A stretch of 64,000 nucleotides of DNA from the NCBI GenBank assembly GCA_963737145.1, contig CAVTRO010000004.1:496001-560000 (forward strand), given 5' to 3'. Origin of the DNA: AP-15 sp963737145. GTDB taxonomy: Bacteria > Pseudomonadota > Alphaproteobacteria > ATCC43930 > CGMCC-115725. The notes beneath the pieces are model-generated. The model did no database searches and was not told the origin of the DNA. It saw only the letters and a program-made list of their open reading frames with translations. Each line of letters starts with the position of its first letter. Position 1 is the first letter of the stretch. This document shows positions 27,118-35,429 of this stretch, one piece after another. The translations under genes were made by a program, and so were the position numbers.

Positions 27118-27626
27118 TTCACCCACCGCTTGGCGCCGAGTAGTCGCTGCGACAGCAGGACCGCCGTAGCGAGATCGCCGTTGAAGGCTATTTCGAGCGC
27201 GGCGGCGACCGTCTCGGCGGCGCGTTCGGGCCGGTCAACCCGGTAAACGAGGACATCGCACAGTGCGAGGGCGGCTTGCGTCATCGACCCCATCGGGACC
27301 TGCCACGGGTTGAACTCGGCCCATTCGCCGCGCATCGTCACCAGCATGGTCAGCGGGAAGCGGCAGGTTTTCGTCATCGACAGCATATTGATGCAATTGC
27401 CGACGCCGCTCGATTGCATCAATAGAACCCCGCGCTGGCGGCCGAGCCAGGCGCCGGCGAGCAGCGCCACCCCCTCTTCTTCGCTCGTCAGCGGCACCGC
27501 GCGCATTTCCGGGTCGGCCCGACAGAGCTCGATCAGCCGCGCGTGCCCGGCATCCGGCACATAGCCCACCTGCCGGATCTCCGCTTGCTTCAACGCCTCG
27601 AAAATCTCGTCGCGCCAATCGGGCAT
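27114..27626 (-). CDS. comD: TPP-dependent decarboxylase alpha subunit (sulfopyruvate/phosphonopyruvate decarboxylase-like)
   Basis: 170 residues from ATG 27626 (MPDWRDEIFEALKQ). It contains GYVPDAGHARLIELC, LTSEEEGVALLAGAWLG (the Glu that activates TPP), MQSSGVGNCINML and MRGEWAEFNPWQVPMG. This is the pyrimidine-binding half of a split TPP enzyme. An upstream in-frame start at 27692 would add 22 residues of no similarity. The pair has no neighbouring sulfonate or phosphonate genes, so the pathway is open. Confidence 0.8.
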   Translation of the reverse strand: MPDWRDEIFEALKQAEIRQVGYVPDAGHARLIELCRADPEMRAVPLTSEEEGVALLAGAWLGRQRGVLLMQSSGVGNCINMLSMTKTCRFPLTMLVTMRGEWAEFNPWQVPMGSMTQAALALCDVLVYRVDRPERAAETVAAALEIAFNGDLATAVLLSQRLLGAKRWVK

Positions 27627-27767
27627 TGCCGAAACTAGCACATTTCTTCCATTGTCGCATCTGGACCCGGGTTCGTCATATCGACGTGCCATGACCCAAG
27701 AGCGCGAAGATTTAGTCCTGGTCTAGTGCGGCGGATCGACGACAAGATCGATCGGGCCGGTATTCCG

Positions 27768-29588
27768 TTATCGAGGAGGCGTCGCTGGCTCGGAATTGAT
27801 GAAGGCCGGGGCAGCGCGGGGCGGTGGGGCACGCATTGACGCCGAATGCGGATCGTGCTGGGTGACCGAGAAGACCGCAACTGGCTCGGCGAAGCCTCGC
27901 AATGCTCGCGTCCCCAGCGCGACGAGCGGCACCGCGTGCCGTATCTCGGCTGCCGCCGCCGGATCGATCAGGATTTGGCCGTCTTGGGCCGAGGCGCAGA
28001 GCCGTGACGCCAAATTCACAACGGTGCCGATCGCCGTATAATCGAGGCGGCCCTCGTACCCGATCCGGCCTACCGTCGCCGTGCCCTTCGCGAGACCGAC
28101 GCCAAAGCCGATTGCGTATCTGCGGGCCCGCCAGCGAACGATCAGGTCCTGCACTGCGGCCTGCATCTCGAGAACCATTCGCACACCGAGCAAAGCCGGC
28201 TCGGGGCGGGGCACCGGCGCGTTGAGCAGAAGCATCAGACCATCGGCCATGAAACACGTCAGTGTTGCCTCGTATTTCGTGATGATGACGCCGAGCGCCT
28301 CGTAATACTCTTGCAGCAGCCCCATGACTTCGTCGGCCTCGGCGTTGCCGGCGAAGGCGGTGAAACCGCGCAGATCGCAAAAAACGACGACGACGTCGGC
28401 GCGGTGGCTGTCGAGCAAGCCTGCTTCGCCGCTACCCTCGACGAGCTCAGCAACTTGAGGCGCCAGAAAGCGCTTCAGCCGAGAAATACGCTCGGAGCGT
28501 TCTTGCGATACGGCAAGCTCGTCGGCCATGTGGTTGAAGCGTACCGCGAGCCCCTCGAGTTCGTCGCCCGTTGAAATGTCGATCTTGTGATCGAACTGAC
28601 CCGCGCCGATGCGCTCCGCCCCCTGCTCCAGAAGGCGAATGGGTCCGGTCATCCGGCGGGCGAGAAGGTAAGCGAGGAGGGCGGCGAAGGCGGCGCCGGC
28701 GAGCAGCAAGAGGCCGGTCCGCGACAGCGCTGCCCGGATCGGGCCGAGCGCCTCGGAGGCCGGCTGCTCGACAAAAGCGGTCCAATCCGGACCGGGGATC
28801 GGCGACATCGCGGCGATAACCGAGCGGCCCTCGGCATCGACGGCATCGGCGGTCTCGCCGCCGGCAGCGATTGTCGTCTTCTGGACTTGCTTGAGGCGCG
28901 CCGATGCCGGATCGTCATCGCCGCGCAAGACAAGGCTGATATCGGGATGGGCGACGAGGCGGCCGGAGCGGTCCAGCACGAACGCGTTACCCGATTGACC
29001 CACATGGATCGCCGAAATCACGTCCCAGATCAGCTTCAGATTGATGTCCGCAACGGTGATCCCGTTGATCTCGCGCGAGCCGGCAACCGCCACGGTCATG
29101 TGCGGCTCGGAGCCTTCGTGCAACGTCACTGGGCCGTACCAGATGTGATCCGAGCGGGCGCCGATCACCGCGGGATCCTTCGCGCGATCAATGCCGCTGT
29201 TGACAATGTCGGGGTCCACCCGCGAGACATGCAGCCGTTCGATGCCTTTGCTATCGACGAGTGTGAGCTCGACGACGGCCGGCACCTGCCGCAACAGCCG
29301 CAATACGTCGAAACGGTGCCGCTCGCCGGCGCCTTCCCGCCACGAAAGCTGCACGGTCCATTGCAATTGGTCGGTGATGTCGTCGAGAAACCCCTGGATC
29401 TTGCCCGCCGCGGAACGTGCTTCAGCGTGCAGCCGCTGGGTCAGTACCAGGCTCTGATCGCGATAGCCGAACCACGCCTCGCTCGCCCCGTTGGCGAGCA
29501 ACGGCACGACGACGGCGACGAACAGTGCAGTAAAATATTTCTGGAACAGGGGGCGCCGCGGGGTTGGCCTCGTTTTCGGGTCCCTCAT
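27768..29588 (-). CDS. Membrane-bound class III adenylate/guanylate cyclase with Cache sensor and HAMP
   Basis: 606 residues. A TM segment (about 17-38), a periplasmic double-Cache domain (about 40-290, with DSKGIERLHVS and VLDRSGRLVAHPD), TM2 (about 305-325), HAMP (RRMTGPIRLLEQGAERI) and a cyclase domain (about 395-565). Metal-binding Asp residues are seen in VFCDLRGFTAF and FMADGLM. The transition-state Asn and Arg are in TVVNLASRL. The base-specifying Lys, usually in DKYIGD, is replaced by Cys (TLTCFMAD), so nucleotide preference is unclear. Its ATG overlaps the stop of the binding-protein gene, suggesting that the two act together in sensing an external ligand. Confidence 0.92.
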   Translation of the reverse strand: MRDPKTRPTPRRPLFQKYFTALFVAVVVPLLANGASEAWFGYRDQSLVLTQRLHAEARSAAGKIQGFLDDITDQLQWTVQLSWREGAGERHRFDVLRLLRQVPAVVELTLVDSKGIERLHVSRVDPDIVNSGIDRAKDPAVIGARSDHIWYGPVTLHEGSEPHMTVAVAGSREINGITVADINLKLIWDVISAIHVGQSGNAFVLDRSGRLVAHPDISLVLRGDDDPASARLKQVQKTTIAAGGETADAVDAEGRSVIAAMSPIPGPDWTAFVEQPASEALGPIRAALSRTGLLLLAGAAFAALLAYLLARRMTGPIRLLEQGAERIGAGQFDHKIDISTGDELEGLAVRFNHMADELAVSQERSERISRLKRFLAPQVAELVEGSGEAGLLDSHRADVVVVFCDLRGFTAFAGNAEADEVMGLLQEYYEALGVIITKYEATLTCFMADGLMLLLNAPVPRPEPALLGVRMVLEMQAAVQDLIVRWRARRYAIGFGVGLAKGTATVGRIGYEGRLDYTAIGTVVNLASRLCASAQDGQILIDPAAAAEIRHAVPLVALGTRALRGFAEPVAVFSVTQHDPHSASMRAPPPRAAPAFINSEPATPPR

Positions 29589-30559
29589 TCGATGACGTCG
29601 TCGGCGCGCAGCAAGATCAACTCGGGGATCGTCAAGCCGATCGCCTTTGCGGTCTTCAAATTGACGGCGAATTGGAAGCGTATCGGCAACTCCAGGGGCA
29701 GATCGGCCGGTTTGGCGCCCTTCAGAATCCGGTCCGCGAGCCCGGCGGCGCGATCGAACACTGCGTCCATATCCGGGCCGTAGGCCATCAGGCCGCCGTC
29801 ATGAGCAAGGAAGGCGAATTCATAAATCGCGGGAAGCCGGTGTTTCTCGGCGTAATCGATGACCCGCTTGCGATTGAGCACGGTCAAGATGTCGGTGACC
29901 ATCAGGATCCCGTCGGGTGGGGTCTTCGTCATCTCGGAGAAGGCGGCATCGAAATCGTCGGGCGCGTGCACACCCAAAGGCACGATCGCCATGCCCAGGC
30001 GCTTTGCTTCGACTTCTGCCGCGCGATAGCGCAAGGTCATCCCGAGATCGTCGGCGTTCCACAGCACGGCCACGTTGTGCAGGCTCGGCATGGCCTCCTT
30101 GAGGAGGGTCAAACGCTTGGCCGAAAGCTCGCTGGAGATGTCCGAGACGCCGGTGACATTGCCGCCCGGGTGAGCGAGGCTCGCGGCCAAGCCGGTATCA
30201 ACCGGATCGCCCGAATTGGTCACGACGATCGGCGTTTTGCCCGCCCGCTCCTTGGCGGCCAAGGCCGCGGGGTAGCCTTGTGTGATGATGACATCGACGT
30301 GCTTGGCGACGAGATCATCGATGCATCCGGGAAGGCGGTCGAGTTTGCCTTGCGCGGCGCAACGCTCGAAGACGATGTCGCGGTCGACGACATAGCCGCG
30401 ACGGGTAAAGTTTTGCACCATCTTGGGACCCAGGATCCCGGCGTCGGGCGCACCCACGGCAACCAAGCCCACGCGGTAGACTTTGCCCGATTGGGCGAGT
30501 GCGCCCGTTTGCAGCAGCACCATCGCGGCGGCGACGATAATCCATCGAAATAGAGCCAA
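29585..30559 (-). CDS. ABC-type substrate-binding protein (ABC_sub_bind/TrpX family), no transporter partners
   Basis: 324 residues. A signal peptide (core IIVAAAMVLLQTG, cleavage after ALA) precedes a two-lobe periplasmic binding fold with VYRVGLVAVGAP, KHVDVIITQGYPAALAAK, TPIVVTNSGDPVDTGL and FAVNLKTAKAIGLTIP, all typical of PF04392. No permease or ATPase gene is adjacent. It is directly followed, with a four-base overlap, by the Cache-HAMP-cyclase. A sensory role, presenting ligand to the cyclase, is inferred from that arrangement. Confidence 0.9.
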   Translation of the reverse strand: MALFRWIIVAAAMVLLQTGALAQSGKVYRVGLVAVGAPDAGILGPKMVQNFTRRGYVVDRDIVFERCAAQGKLDRLPGCIDDLVAKHVDVIITQGYPAALAAKERAGKTPIVVTNSGDPVDTGLAASLAHPGGNVTGVSDISSELSAKRLTLLKEAMPSLHNVAVLWNADDLGMTLRYRAAEVEAKRLGMAIVPLGVHAPDDFDAAFSEMTKTPPDGILMVTDILTVLNRKRVIDYAEKHRLPAIYEFAFLAHDGGLMAYGPDMDAVFDRAAGLADRILKGAKPADLPLELPIRFQFAVNLKTAKAIGLTIPELILLRADDVIE

Positions 30560-31098
30560 AGGATTTACCTCGAGATTGATGGCGGCGGGATGTGTAACCC
30601 CGATGCTCCGGTTTGTGAATCGACATTTCCGCGATTATCGGCCGATTTGTTATTATGAGCTAGTTGGCAGGATCGCCAAGTTTTTCTGCTTCGGTATTGC
30701 TAGGTTTCGAGCGCGAGCGACACCATGGGCAGCCGGAGCGGTCGGTGGCCCCCTCCCTCTCCCCCCGCAGGCGGGCGGAGAGGGGCAAAAACCGCCGGAA
30801 CACATTGCGCTCGATACGCTCCCCCGCAAGCAGAGGGAGGGTGGGGGTGGCCCGCCGTTAGGCTGCCGTGCTCATGCGCAATAAGCACACGAAGAATTGC
30901 TACATTCGCATGGTATGGTAGGCGAAACCAAACAATCGGGTCCCGGCAACATGAGGGTGAACTCTATATCAGTCGAGACGTACAGGTTTCCGATCGCAAC
31001 TATTCCGAAATCCGGCCTGTCTGGTCCAGAAGAAACAGGTCGATCAGGGCGACGCGATCAACGACAGGTTGTTGCCGGTGCCGGAGAGAAGGTCCGAT
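30560..31098. other. Intergenic region of about 540 bases with one dispersed repeat
   Basis: No convincing gene. Short open frames on both strands here have Arg/Pro-rich shadow composition and no starts with ribosome sites. Bases 30745-30860 are a dispersed palindromic repeat. The AT-richer stretch at 30590-30700 could hold the promoter of the binding-protein/cyclase operon on the - strand, but no clear -35/-10 pair stands out. Confidence 0.5.
30745..30860. repeat. Dispersed GC-rich palindromic repeat (CTCTCCCC/GGGGAGAG type), copy 2
   Basis: CCCCTCCCTCTCCCCCCGCA is followed by GGCGGGCGGAGAGGGG. A second C-rich/G-rich pair (CTCCCCCGCAAGCAGAGGGAGGG) follows about 60 bases on, ending in GGGTGGGGGTGGC. 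It has the same style as the copies at 20830 and 34106, with the two hairpins separated by a spacer. Confidence 0.6.
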
Positions 31099-31563
31099 TC
31101 AACGGTGGTAGGTGCCGACGAACTCGGTTTGATCGCTAACGTAAGGCTGCGCCGCTTTCAGCACGTCGAGCGCCGCCGCCGGGGCCCTCAGATCGAGGGT
31201 TGGCCGGCTGATCGCCAGCAGGCGGAAGTGATAGTGATGCGTGCCCGCCCCTTTGGGCGGGCAGGGGCCGCTGTAGCCGGTTTTGCCGAAATCGTTGCGC
31301 GCCTGGTGCAATGCCCCAGCCGGCCGGTTTGCCGAGTAGCCCGCATCGAGACCGTGGGAGGCGGGCGGGATGTCGAACACCGCCCAGTGCCGGAAGGTGC
31401 CGGAGGGTGCGTCGTGGTCCTCGACGACAAGGACGAGGCTCCCCGTCCCCGCCGGCACGTTCGTCCACGACAAGGGCGGCGAGATATCGGAGCCGTCGCA
31501 GGTGTATTGCGCCGGCATTTCGCCGCCCGGCGGGATTGCCGGGCTCGCAAGCATTAGAGGCAT
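31099..31563 (-). CDS. YbhB/YbcL-family (PEBP/Raf-kinase-inhibitor-like) protein
   Basis: 154 residues, the normal length. It has the PEBP ligand-pocket signatures VVEDHDAPSGTFRHWAVFDI and YSGPCPPKGAGTHHYHFRLLA. The N-terminus QYTCDGSDISPPLSW is typical of bacterial members. No signal peptide is seen. PEBP proteins bind small anionic head groups, and bacterial function is poorly known. It diverges from the DJ-1 gene with about 90 bases between. Confidence 0.92.
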   Translation of the reverse strand: MPLMLASPAIPPGGEMPAQYTCDGSDISPPLSWTNVPAGTGSLVLVVEDHDAPSGTFRHWAVFDIPPASHGLDAGYSANRPAGALHQARNDFGKTGYSGPCPPKGAGTHHYHFRLLAISRPTLDLRAPAAALDVLKAAQPYVSDQTEFVGTYHR

Positions 31564-31655
31564 CGCGGTCTCCGCATTTGCCGAGTCTAAGTATCTAGAT
31601 CGGGTTTCACTCTCCGGATAGAGATAAGAAGCGTGCCTTCCATAAGGAGCGGGTG

Positions 31656-32345
31656 ATGAGCGAGACGACGCGTTTGCGCAGCGGGCTGCTGGTGTTCCCC
31701 AACCTGACCCAGCTCGACCTGACCGGCCCCTACGAGGTTCTCGCCCGGCTGCCCGGCGCGGAGACCCTCTTGTTGTGGAAGAACCTTGATCCGGTGCGGT
31801 CCGAGCATGGCCTGACGATCCTGCCGATGGCCACCCTGGAATCCTGCGCGCCCCTCGATCTCATCCTCGTTCCGGGTGGCGCGGGGATTAATCCGTTGCT
31901 TGAGGATGCCGAGGTTTTCGCGTTTCTGCGCCGCGCCGCCGCCGAGGCGCGCTATGTCGTTGGGGTGTGCACCGGCTCGCTGGTGCTCGGCGCTGCGGGA
32001 CTGTTGCGCGGGCGTCGCGCGACATCGCATTGGATGTCGCGCGACCTGTTGCGCTCGTTCGGCGCCGAGCCGGTCGCGCAGCGCGTCGTCGTCGACGGCA
32101 AATTCTTCACCGGGGGCGGCGTCACCGCGGGCATCGACGTGGCGCTGACCGTTGCCGCCGAGATCGCGGGCAGAGCGGCGGCGGAAGCGATCCAGCTCGG
32201 CATCGAATACGACCCGGCGCCGCCATTTGCATCGGGGTCGCCGGAGCAGGCCGACCCGGCGGTCCTCGAGGCCGTCCTCGCCCGCGCCGAACCACGCCAG
32301 CGCGACCGCGCCGAGCGGGTCGCCCGCGCCGCCGCGGCGCTGTAA
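31656..32345 (+). CDS. DJ-1/PfpI-family protein (isonitrile hydratase-like)
   Basis: 229 residues. The nucleophile elbow is VGVCTGSLVLGAAGLL (Cys near residue 107), followed by GRRATSHW, and the early Glu-containing LDLTGPYEVL is present. This combination matches the isonitrile hydratase/ThiJ subgroup, which hydrates isonitriles to N-formamides through a Cys adduct, though other substrates are possible. ATG 31656 is preferred because AAGGAG lies six bases upstream; the GTG at 31653 is adjacent. The C-terminal 35 residues are Ala/Arg-rich. Confidence 0.88.
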   Translation: MSETTRLRSGLLVFPNLTQLDLTGPYEVLARLPGAETLLLWKNLDPVRSEHGLTILPMATLESCAPLDLILVPGGAGINPLLEDAEVFAFLRRAAAEARYVVGVCTGSLVLGAAGLLRGRRATSHWMSRDLLRSFGAEPVAQRVVVDGKFFTGGGVTAGIDVALTVAAEIAGRAAAEAIQLGIEYDPAPPFASGSPEQADPAVLEAVLARAEPRQRDRAERVARAAAAL

Positions 32346-32433
32346 GAAGCCTTCCGGAACCCGCTCTCCAAGCGGCGCGTTGGCCGGGGTAACGCGTCGC
32401 ATCGGGCATATCCCGAGACCGGAGAGATTTGAC

Positions 32434-33600
32434 ATGATCATGAACATCGGCGCCACTGCAGCGCGTGATTTTCCGCCGAGCCGGCGAGAGATACTGAAAA
32501 CGACGACTGCTTTCGTCGCAGCGGCGGGGGCGGTCTCGGCTTCCGCCGCGGCCCAGCCATACGGTGTTGCCAGCCAACACAGCGGAAACGCAACCAACCC
32601 CGGCGGCAGTCTGCAGCACAAAAAAATGGTCGGGTATATGTTGGCGCACGAGCAGTTCACGGTGCCCGAACTGGTCAATATCGGCGATTGGGCGAAGCAT
32701 GCCGGCTTCGACCTGCTGGCGACGAGCGATCATCTGCAGCCTTGGCAGGCCAACGAAGGGCACTGCGGCCAAGCCTGGGTCACCCTAGCGGCAGCCGGGG
32801 AACGGACAAACCCCGCGTGGATCGGCACGACGGTGACCTGTCCTACGCTGCGTTACAATCCGGCCGTGGTCGCTGAGGCATTTGCCTCGTTGAGCCTGCT
32901 CTACCCCGGCCGGGTCTTTCTCGGCGTCGGATCGGGGGAAGCGCTGAACGAGGAAGCCGCCACCGGCCTCTGGCCGAAATGGCCCGAGCGCTGGGAGCGC
33001 CTGGTCGAGGCGATCGGGATCATCCGCGCCTTGTGGAATGGCGAGCAGGTCGCGCATCACGGCAAATACTACAATGTCGACGCCAAGCTCTACGACCCGC
33101 CGCCGCAACCGATCCCTCTTCTGACCGCCGCAAACGGCCGGAAATCGATGCGGCTTGCCGGCCAGCATGGGGACGGGCTCATTACCGATCCCCGCAGCTG
33201 GAAACAGTACAAATCGGAATGGGAAGGCGGCGCCAAAGATGCCGGAAAAAATCCCGCCGATATGCCGGTTCTGGTCGAGCAATTTGTCGTGGTCGGCAAT
33301 CAAGACGAGGCCCGGCAAGCGGCCCAATTCTGGCGTTTTATACCGAAGGCCTTCAAGAAGTATTACAACGTCGCGGACCCGGTTGAGATTCAGCAGCATG
33401 CGGAAGGCGAGGTACCGCTCGAGCAAATAGTCAGCGAATGGCCGGTCGGAACCGATCCCGCCATCCATGTCGAGGCGATCAACAAATTGTTCGAGAGCGG
33501 CGTGACGATTGTCAACATCCACTCGGGGCAACCCGATCAAAAGAAAGTCATCGAATTCTATGCGAGCTCTGTATTGCCCAAGCTAGGCAGTCGCTCTTAG
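32434..33600 (+). CDS. TAT-exported LLM-class F420-dependent oxidoreductase (FGD2/fHMAD-like)
   Basis: 388 residues. The N-terminus has the twin-arginine pattern SRREILKTTTAF followed by an Ala-rich segment, a TAT signal. The TIM-barrel core shows DHLQPWQANEGHCGQAW, GTTVTCPTLRYNPAVVAEAFASL, LGVGSGEALNE and GRKSMRLAGQHGDGLIT, hallmarks of the F420-dependent glucose-6-phosphate dehydrogenase superfamily. Exported members are known as FGD2/hydroxymycolic acid dehydrogenase in mycobacteria. ATG 32434 follows GGAGAG; the frame stays open further upstream by chance. It implies that the host makes or obtains a deazaflavin cofactor, which cannot be checked here. Confidence 0.88.
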   Translation: MIMNIGATAARDFPPSRREILKTTTAFVAAAGAVSASAAAQPYGVASQHSGNATNPGGSLQHKKMVGYMLAHEQFTVPELVNIGDWAKHAGFDLLATSDHLQPWQANEGHCGQAWVTLAAAGERTNPAWIGTTVTCPTLRYNPAVVAEAFASLSLLYPGRVFLGVGSGEALNEEAATGLWPKWPERWERLVEAIGIIRALWNGEQVAHHGKYYNVDAKLYDPPPQPIPLLTAANGRKSMRLAGQHGDGLITDPRSWKQYKSEWEGGAKDAGKNPADMPVLVEQFVVVGNQDEARQAAQFWRFIPKAFKKYYNVADPVEIQQHAEGEVPLEQIVSEWPVGTDPAIHVEAINKLFESGVTIVNIHSGQPDQKKVIEFYASSVLPKLGSRS

Positions 33601-33639
33601 TGTTCAGATGCACTGAGATTAGTTAATTCCGAGCCCATC

Positions 33640-33725
33640 GTCATGCCCGGCCTTGAGCCGGGCATCCACGTCCTCCGAGCGGTGCGGGAAAGGCGTGGAT
33701 GGCCGGGACAAGCCCGGCCAAGACG
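33640..33725. repeat. Dispersed inverted repeat (CGTCATGCCCGG...CCGGGCAAGACG type)
   Basis: CATGCCCGGCCTTGAGCCGGGCATCCACG on the left faces GCGTGGATGGCCGGGACAAGCCCGGCC on the right, with a short non-palindromic centre. Each arm also has its own small hairpin (GCCCGGC...GCCGGGC). It occupies the gap between the F420 oxidoreductase and Rieske genes and could act as a bidirectional RNA stem-loop at these convergent 3' ends. Only one copy is seen in the window. Confidence 0.7.
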
Positions 33726-33777
33726 AGCGAAGTAAATCTTCCCTCTGAGCACTACGTGGCTGGACCCACGGACGGCC

Positions 33778-34089
33778 CTACGGTTTGATATAGACCGTCT
33801 CCGCCTCGACGCGGACTTCATAGATTGGCACAGCGGTAGACACCGGTCCGTTCACCAATTCGCCCGTCCGCACATCGAATTGAGCGAAGTGGAGCGGGCA
33901 TTCGATCAAATATCCTTCGAGCTTGCCGCGCGAGAGCGGCGCATTGCGATGCCCGCAAACGTCGCTGATCGCGTAGAATGTGCCCTCGACATTGGCCAAT
34001 ACGCGGCGTTCGCCGTTTACGGCGACCCACTTCATCTGGCCCGGCAACAATTCGGATGCCTTGGCCACCGGAAAAAATCCATCAGGCAT
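33778..34089 (-). CDS. Rieske [2Fe-2S] ferredoxin-like protein
   Basis: 103 residues. The cluster ligands are CGHRNAPLSRG and CPLHFAQFD, i.e. C-x-H ... C-x2-H, spaced as in NirD/biphenyl-type ferredoxins. It is small and soluble, so it likely shuttles electrons to an oxygenase or reductase. ATG 34089 is chosen over 34104, whose extra codons read into a repeat. It lies directly downstream of the amidohydrolase on the same strand. No oxygenase partner is in the window. Confidence 0.9.
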   Translation of the reverse strand: MPDGFFPVAKASELLPGQMKWVAVNGERRVLANVEGTFYAISDVCGHRNAPLSRGKLEGYLIECPLHFAQFDVRTGELVNGPVSTAVPIYEVRVEAETVYIKP

Positions 34090-34105
34090 ACAGCAACAAG
34101 GCAAA

Positions 34106-34149
34106 CCCTCTCCCCACGCGGCGGGGGAGAGGGCTGGGGTGGAGGGGCC
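34106..34149. repeat. Dispersed GC-rich palindromic repeat (CTCTCCCC/GGGGAGAG type), copy 3
   Basis: CCCTCTCCCC and GGGGAGAGGG are separated by a seven-base loop, followed by GGGTGGAGGGG. It fills most of the gap between the amidohydrolase stop and the Rieske start. Confidence 0.6.
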
Positions 34150-34155
34150 TATGCG

Positions 34156-35302
34156 TTAGTTCGGCCGGAACCCAAACATCTTCGCCGCATTGTCCGAGGT
34201 GATCGCCCGCCGGTCCGCCTCGGGAACGCCCTTGAAGATGCGGCCAAGGAAGTCCTGAGATTTCGGCCAGGTGGACTTCGGCATGTGGGAAGTCGCTGCC
34301 CCACAGCATCGTCTCGACACCGATTTTGTCGCGCAATTGCACGCCGAGCTCGTCTTCCATGAACTCGACGAACATGTTGCGCTTCCAATAGTCGCTCGGC
34401 AGCAGGCCTTCGCGCGACTTCCACCCTTTGGTGAATACCGGCCGCTCGCGATAGGTGAAGTCCATCTGCTGCAGCCAGTGCGGGATCCAGGCGGTTTCGT
34501 GCTCGACCGAGCCGGCCTTCAATCGTGGAAAGCGGTCGAACACGCCGGCGAATACCATCGAGGACAGTGAGTAGCGCACCCAGTAATCCGTCGTGGAGCG
34601 GCCGGCGCCGGTCATCTCGGCGACATTCATCGTGAATTCGTTGCCGGGGACGCCGTGGCGCGGCGTGGCGATGTGCAGCAGCAGCGGCATCGCGAGATCC
34701 TGCGCGGTCGCCCACAGGGGGTCGTAGATCGGATCACTATAGGGCTTGTCCGGCAATGGCGAGACCGGGATGAAGGCCCCGACGAGCCCGAGTTTCTTGC
34801 ATCGCTCGAGTTCCTGGCGGCCCACGCTGACGTCGTCGACGTTGAGCATCCCGATCCCTTTGAGGCGCTCGGGATAGGGCTTGCAGAAATCGGCGATCCA
34901 GTCGTTGTAGACGCGGCAGATCTCGGTCAAGAGTTCGCTGTCCGGGATGCGGTACCAGAAGAGGCCCTGGCTGGGTTGCAGGCACGATCCCCAGACGCCG
35001 TCCTCTTCATTCTCGCGGATCATCGCATGGGCGTCGTAACCGCCCTTGCGGACATCCTCCCAGACGCCGAGGAAATCGATCTGCGAGGGGTCTTCAAAGC
35101 GCTGCCCGGCCTGCATGACGGCCCCGAGAGTGCCGACCTGCATGCCGTCGAGGACCCAGGCATCGTATTCCCGCCCGGCCGGAGTCTTGCGGCGCTCCAT
35201 CCTCGGCGCGCGGTCGCGGAACTTCGGCTCGATGCGCCCGGTATACATGTCCGGCGGTTCGACGATGTGAGAATCCGCCGAGATCAGCTTGTACTCCGCC
35301 AT
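34156..35302 (-). CDS. Amidohydrolase family 2 (ACMSD-like) with a frameshift about 40 residues from the end
   Basis: About 381 residues after correction. It begins MAEYKLISADSHIVEPPDMY with a GGAGGAG site upstream. The metal ligands are the D-x-H of ADSHIVEPP, the His in LLLHIATPRHG and the Asp in MLWGSDFPHAE. Just after FPHAE the frame slips. In the neighbouring frame it continues STWPKSQDFLGRIFKGVP to FRPN and stops at 34156, which is the family's usual tail. Removing one base at 34276-34278 joins them. Uncorrected, the protein would run into the repeat and end at 34082. The family covers hydrolases and nonoxidative decarboxylases; the substrate is unknown. Confidence 0.85.
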
Positions 35303-35429
35303 CACAGACTCCTCCGTTTTCGCCGAGTGCGTTCGGCCCGTTGCGCGCGAAAATAACCCGATTCGTCGGGTTCGAACCGTAGGACTGCGTAAGGCGCTAG
35401 TCAAGGAAGGCCGGCCGCATATATCAGTC

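Noticed and set aside
27712..28380. A 222-residue - strand frame next to the cyclase
   Set aside because: It is an Arg-rich shadow of the cyclase domain in another frame.
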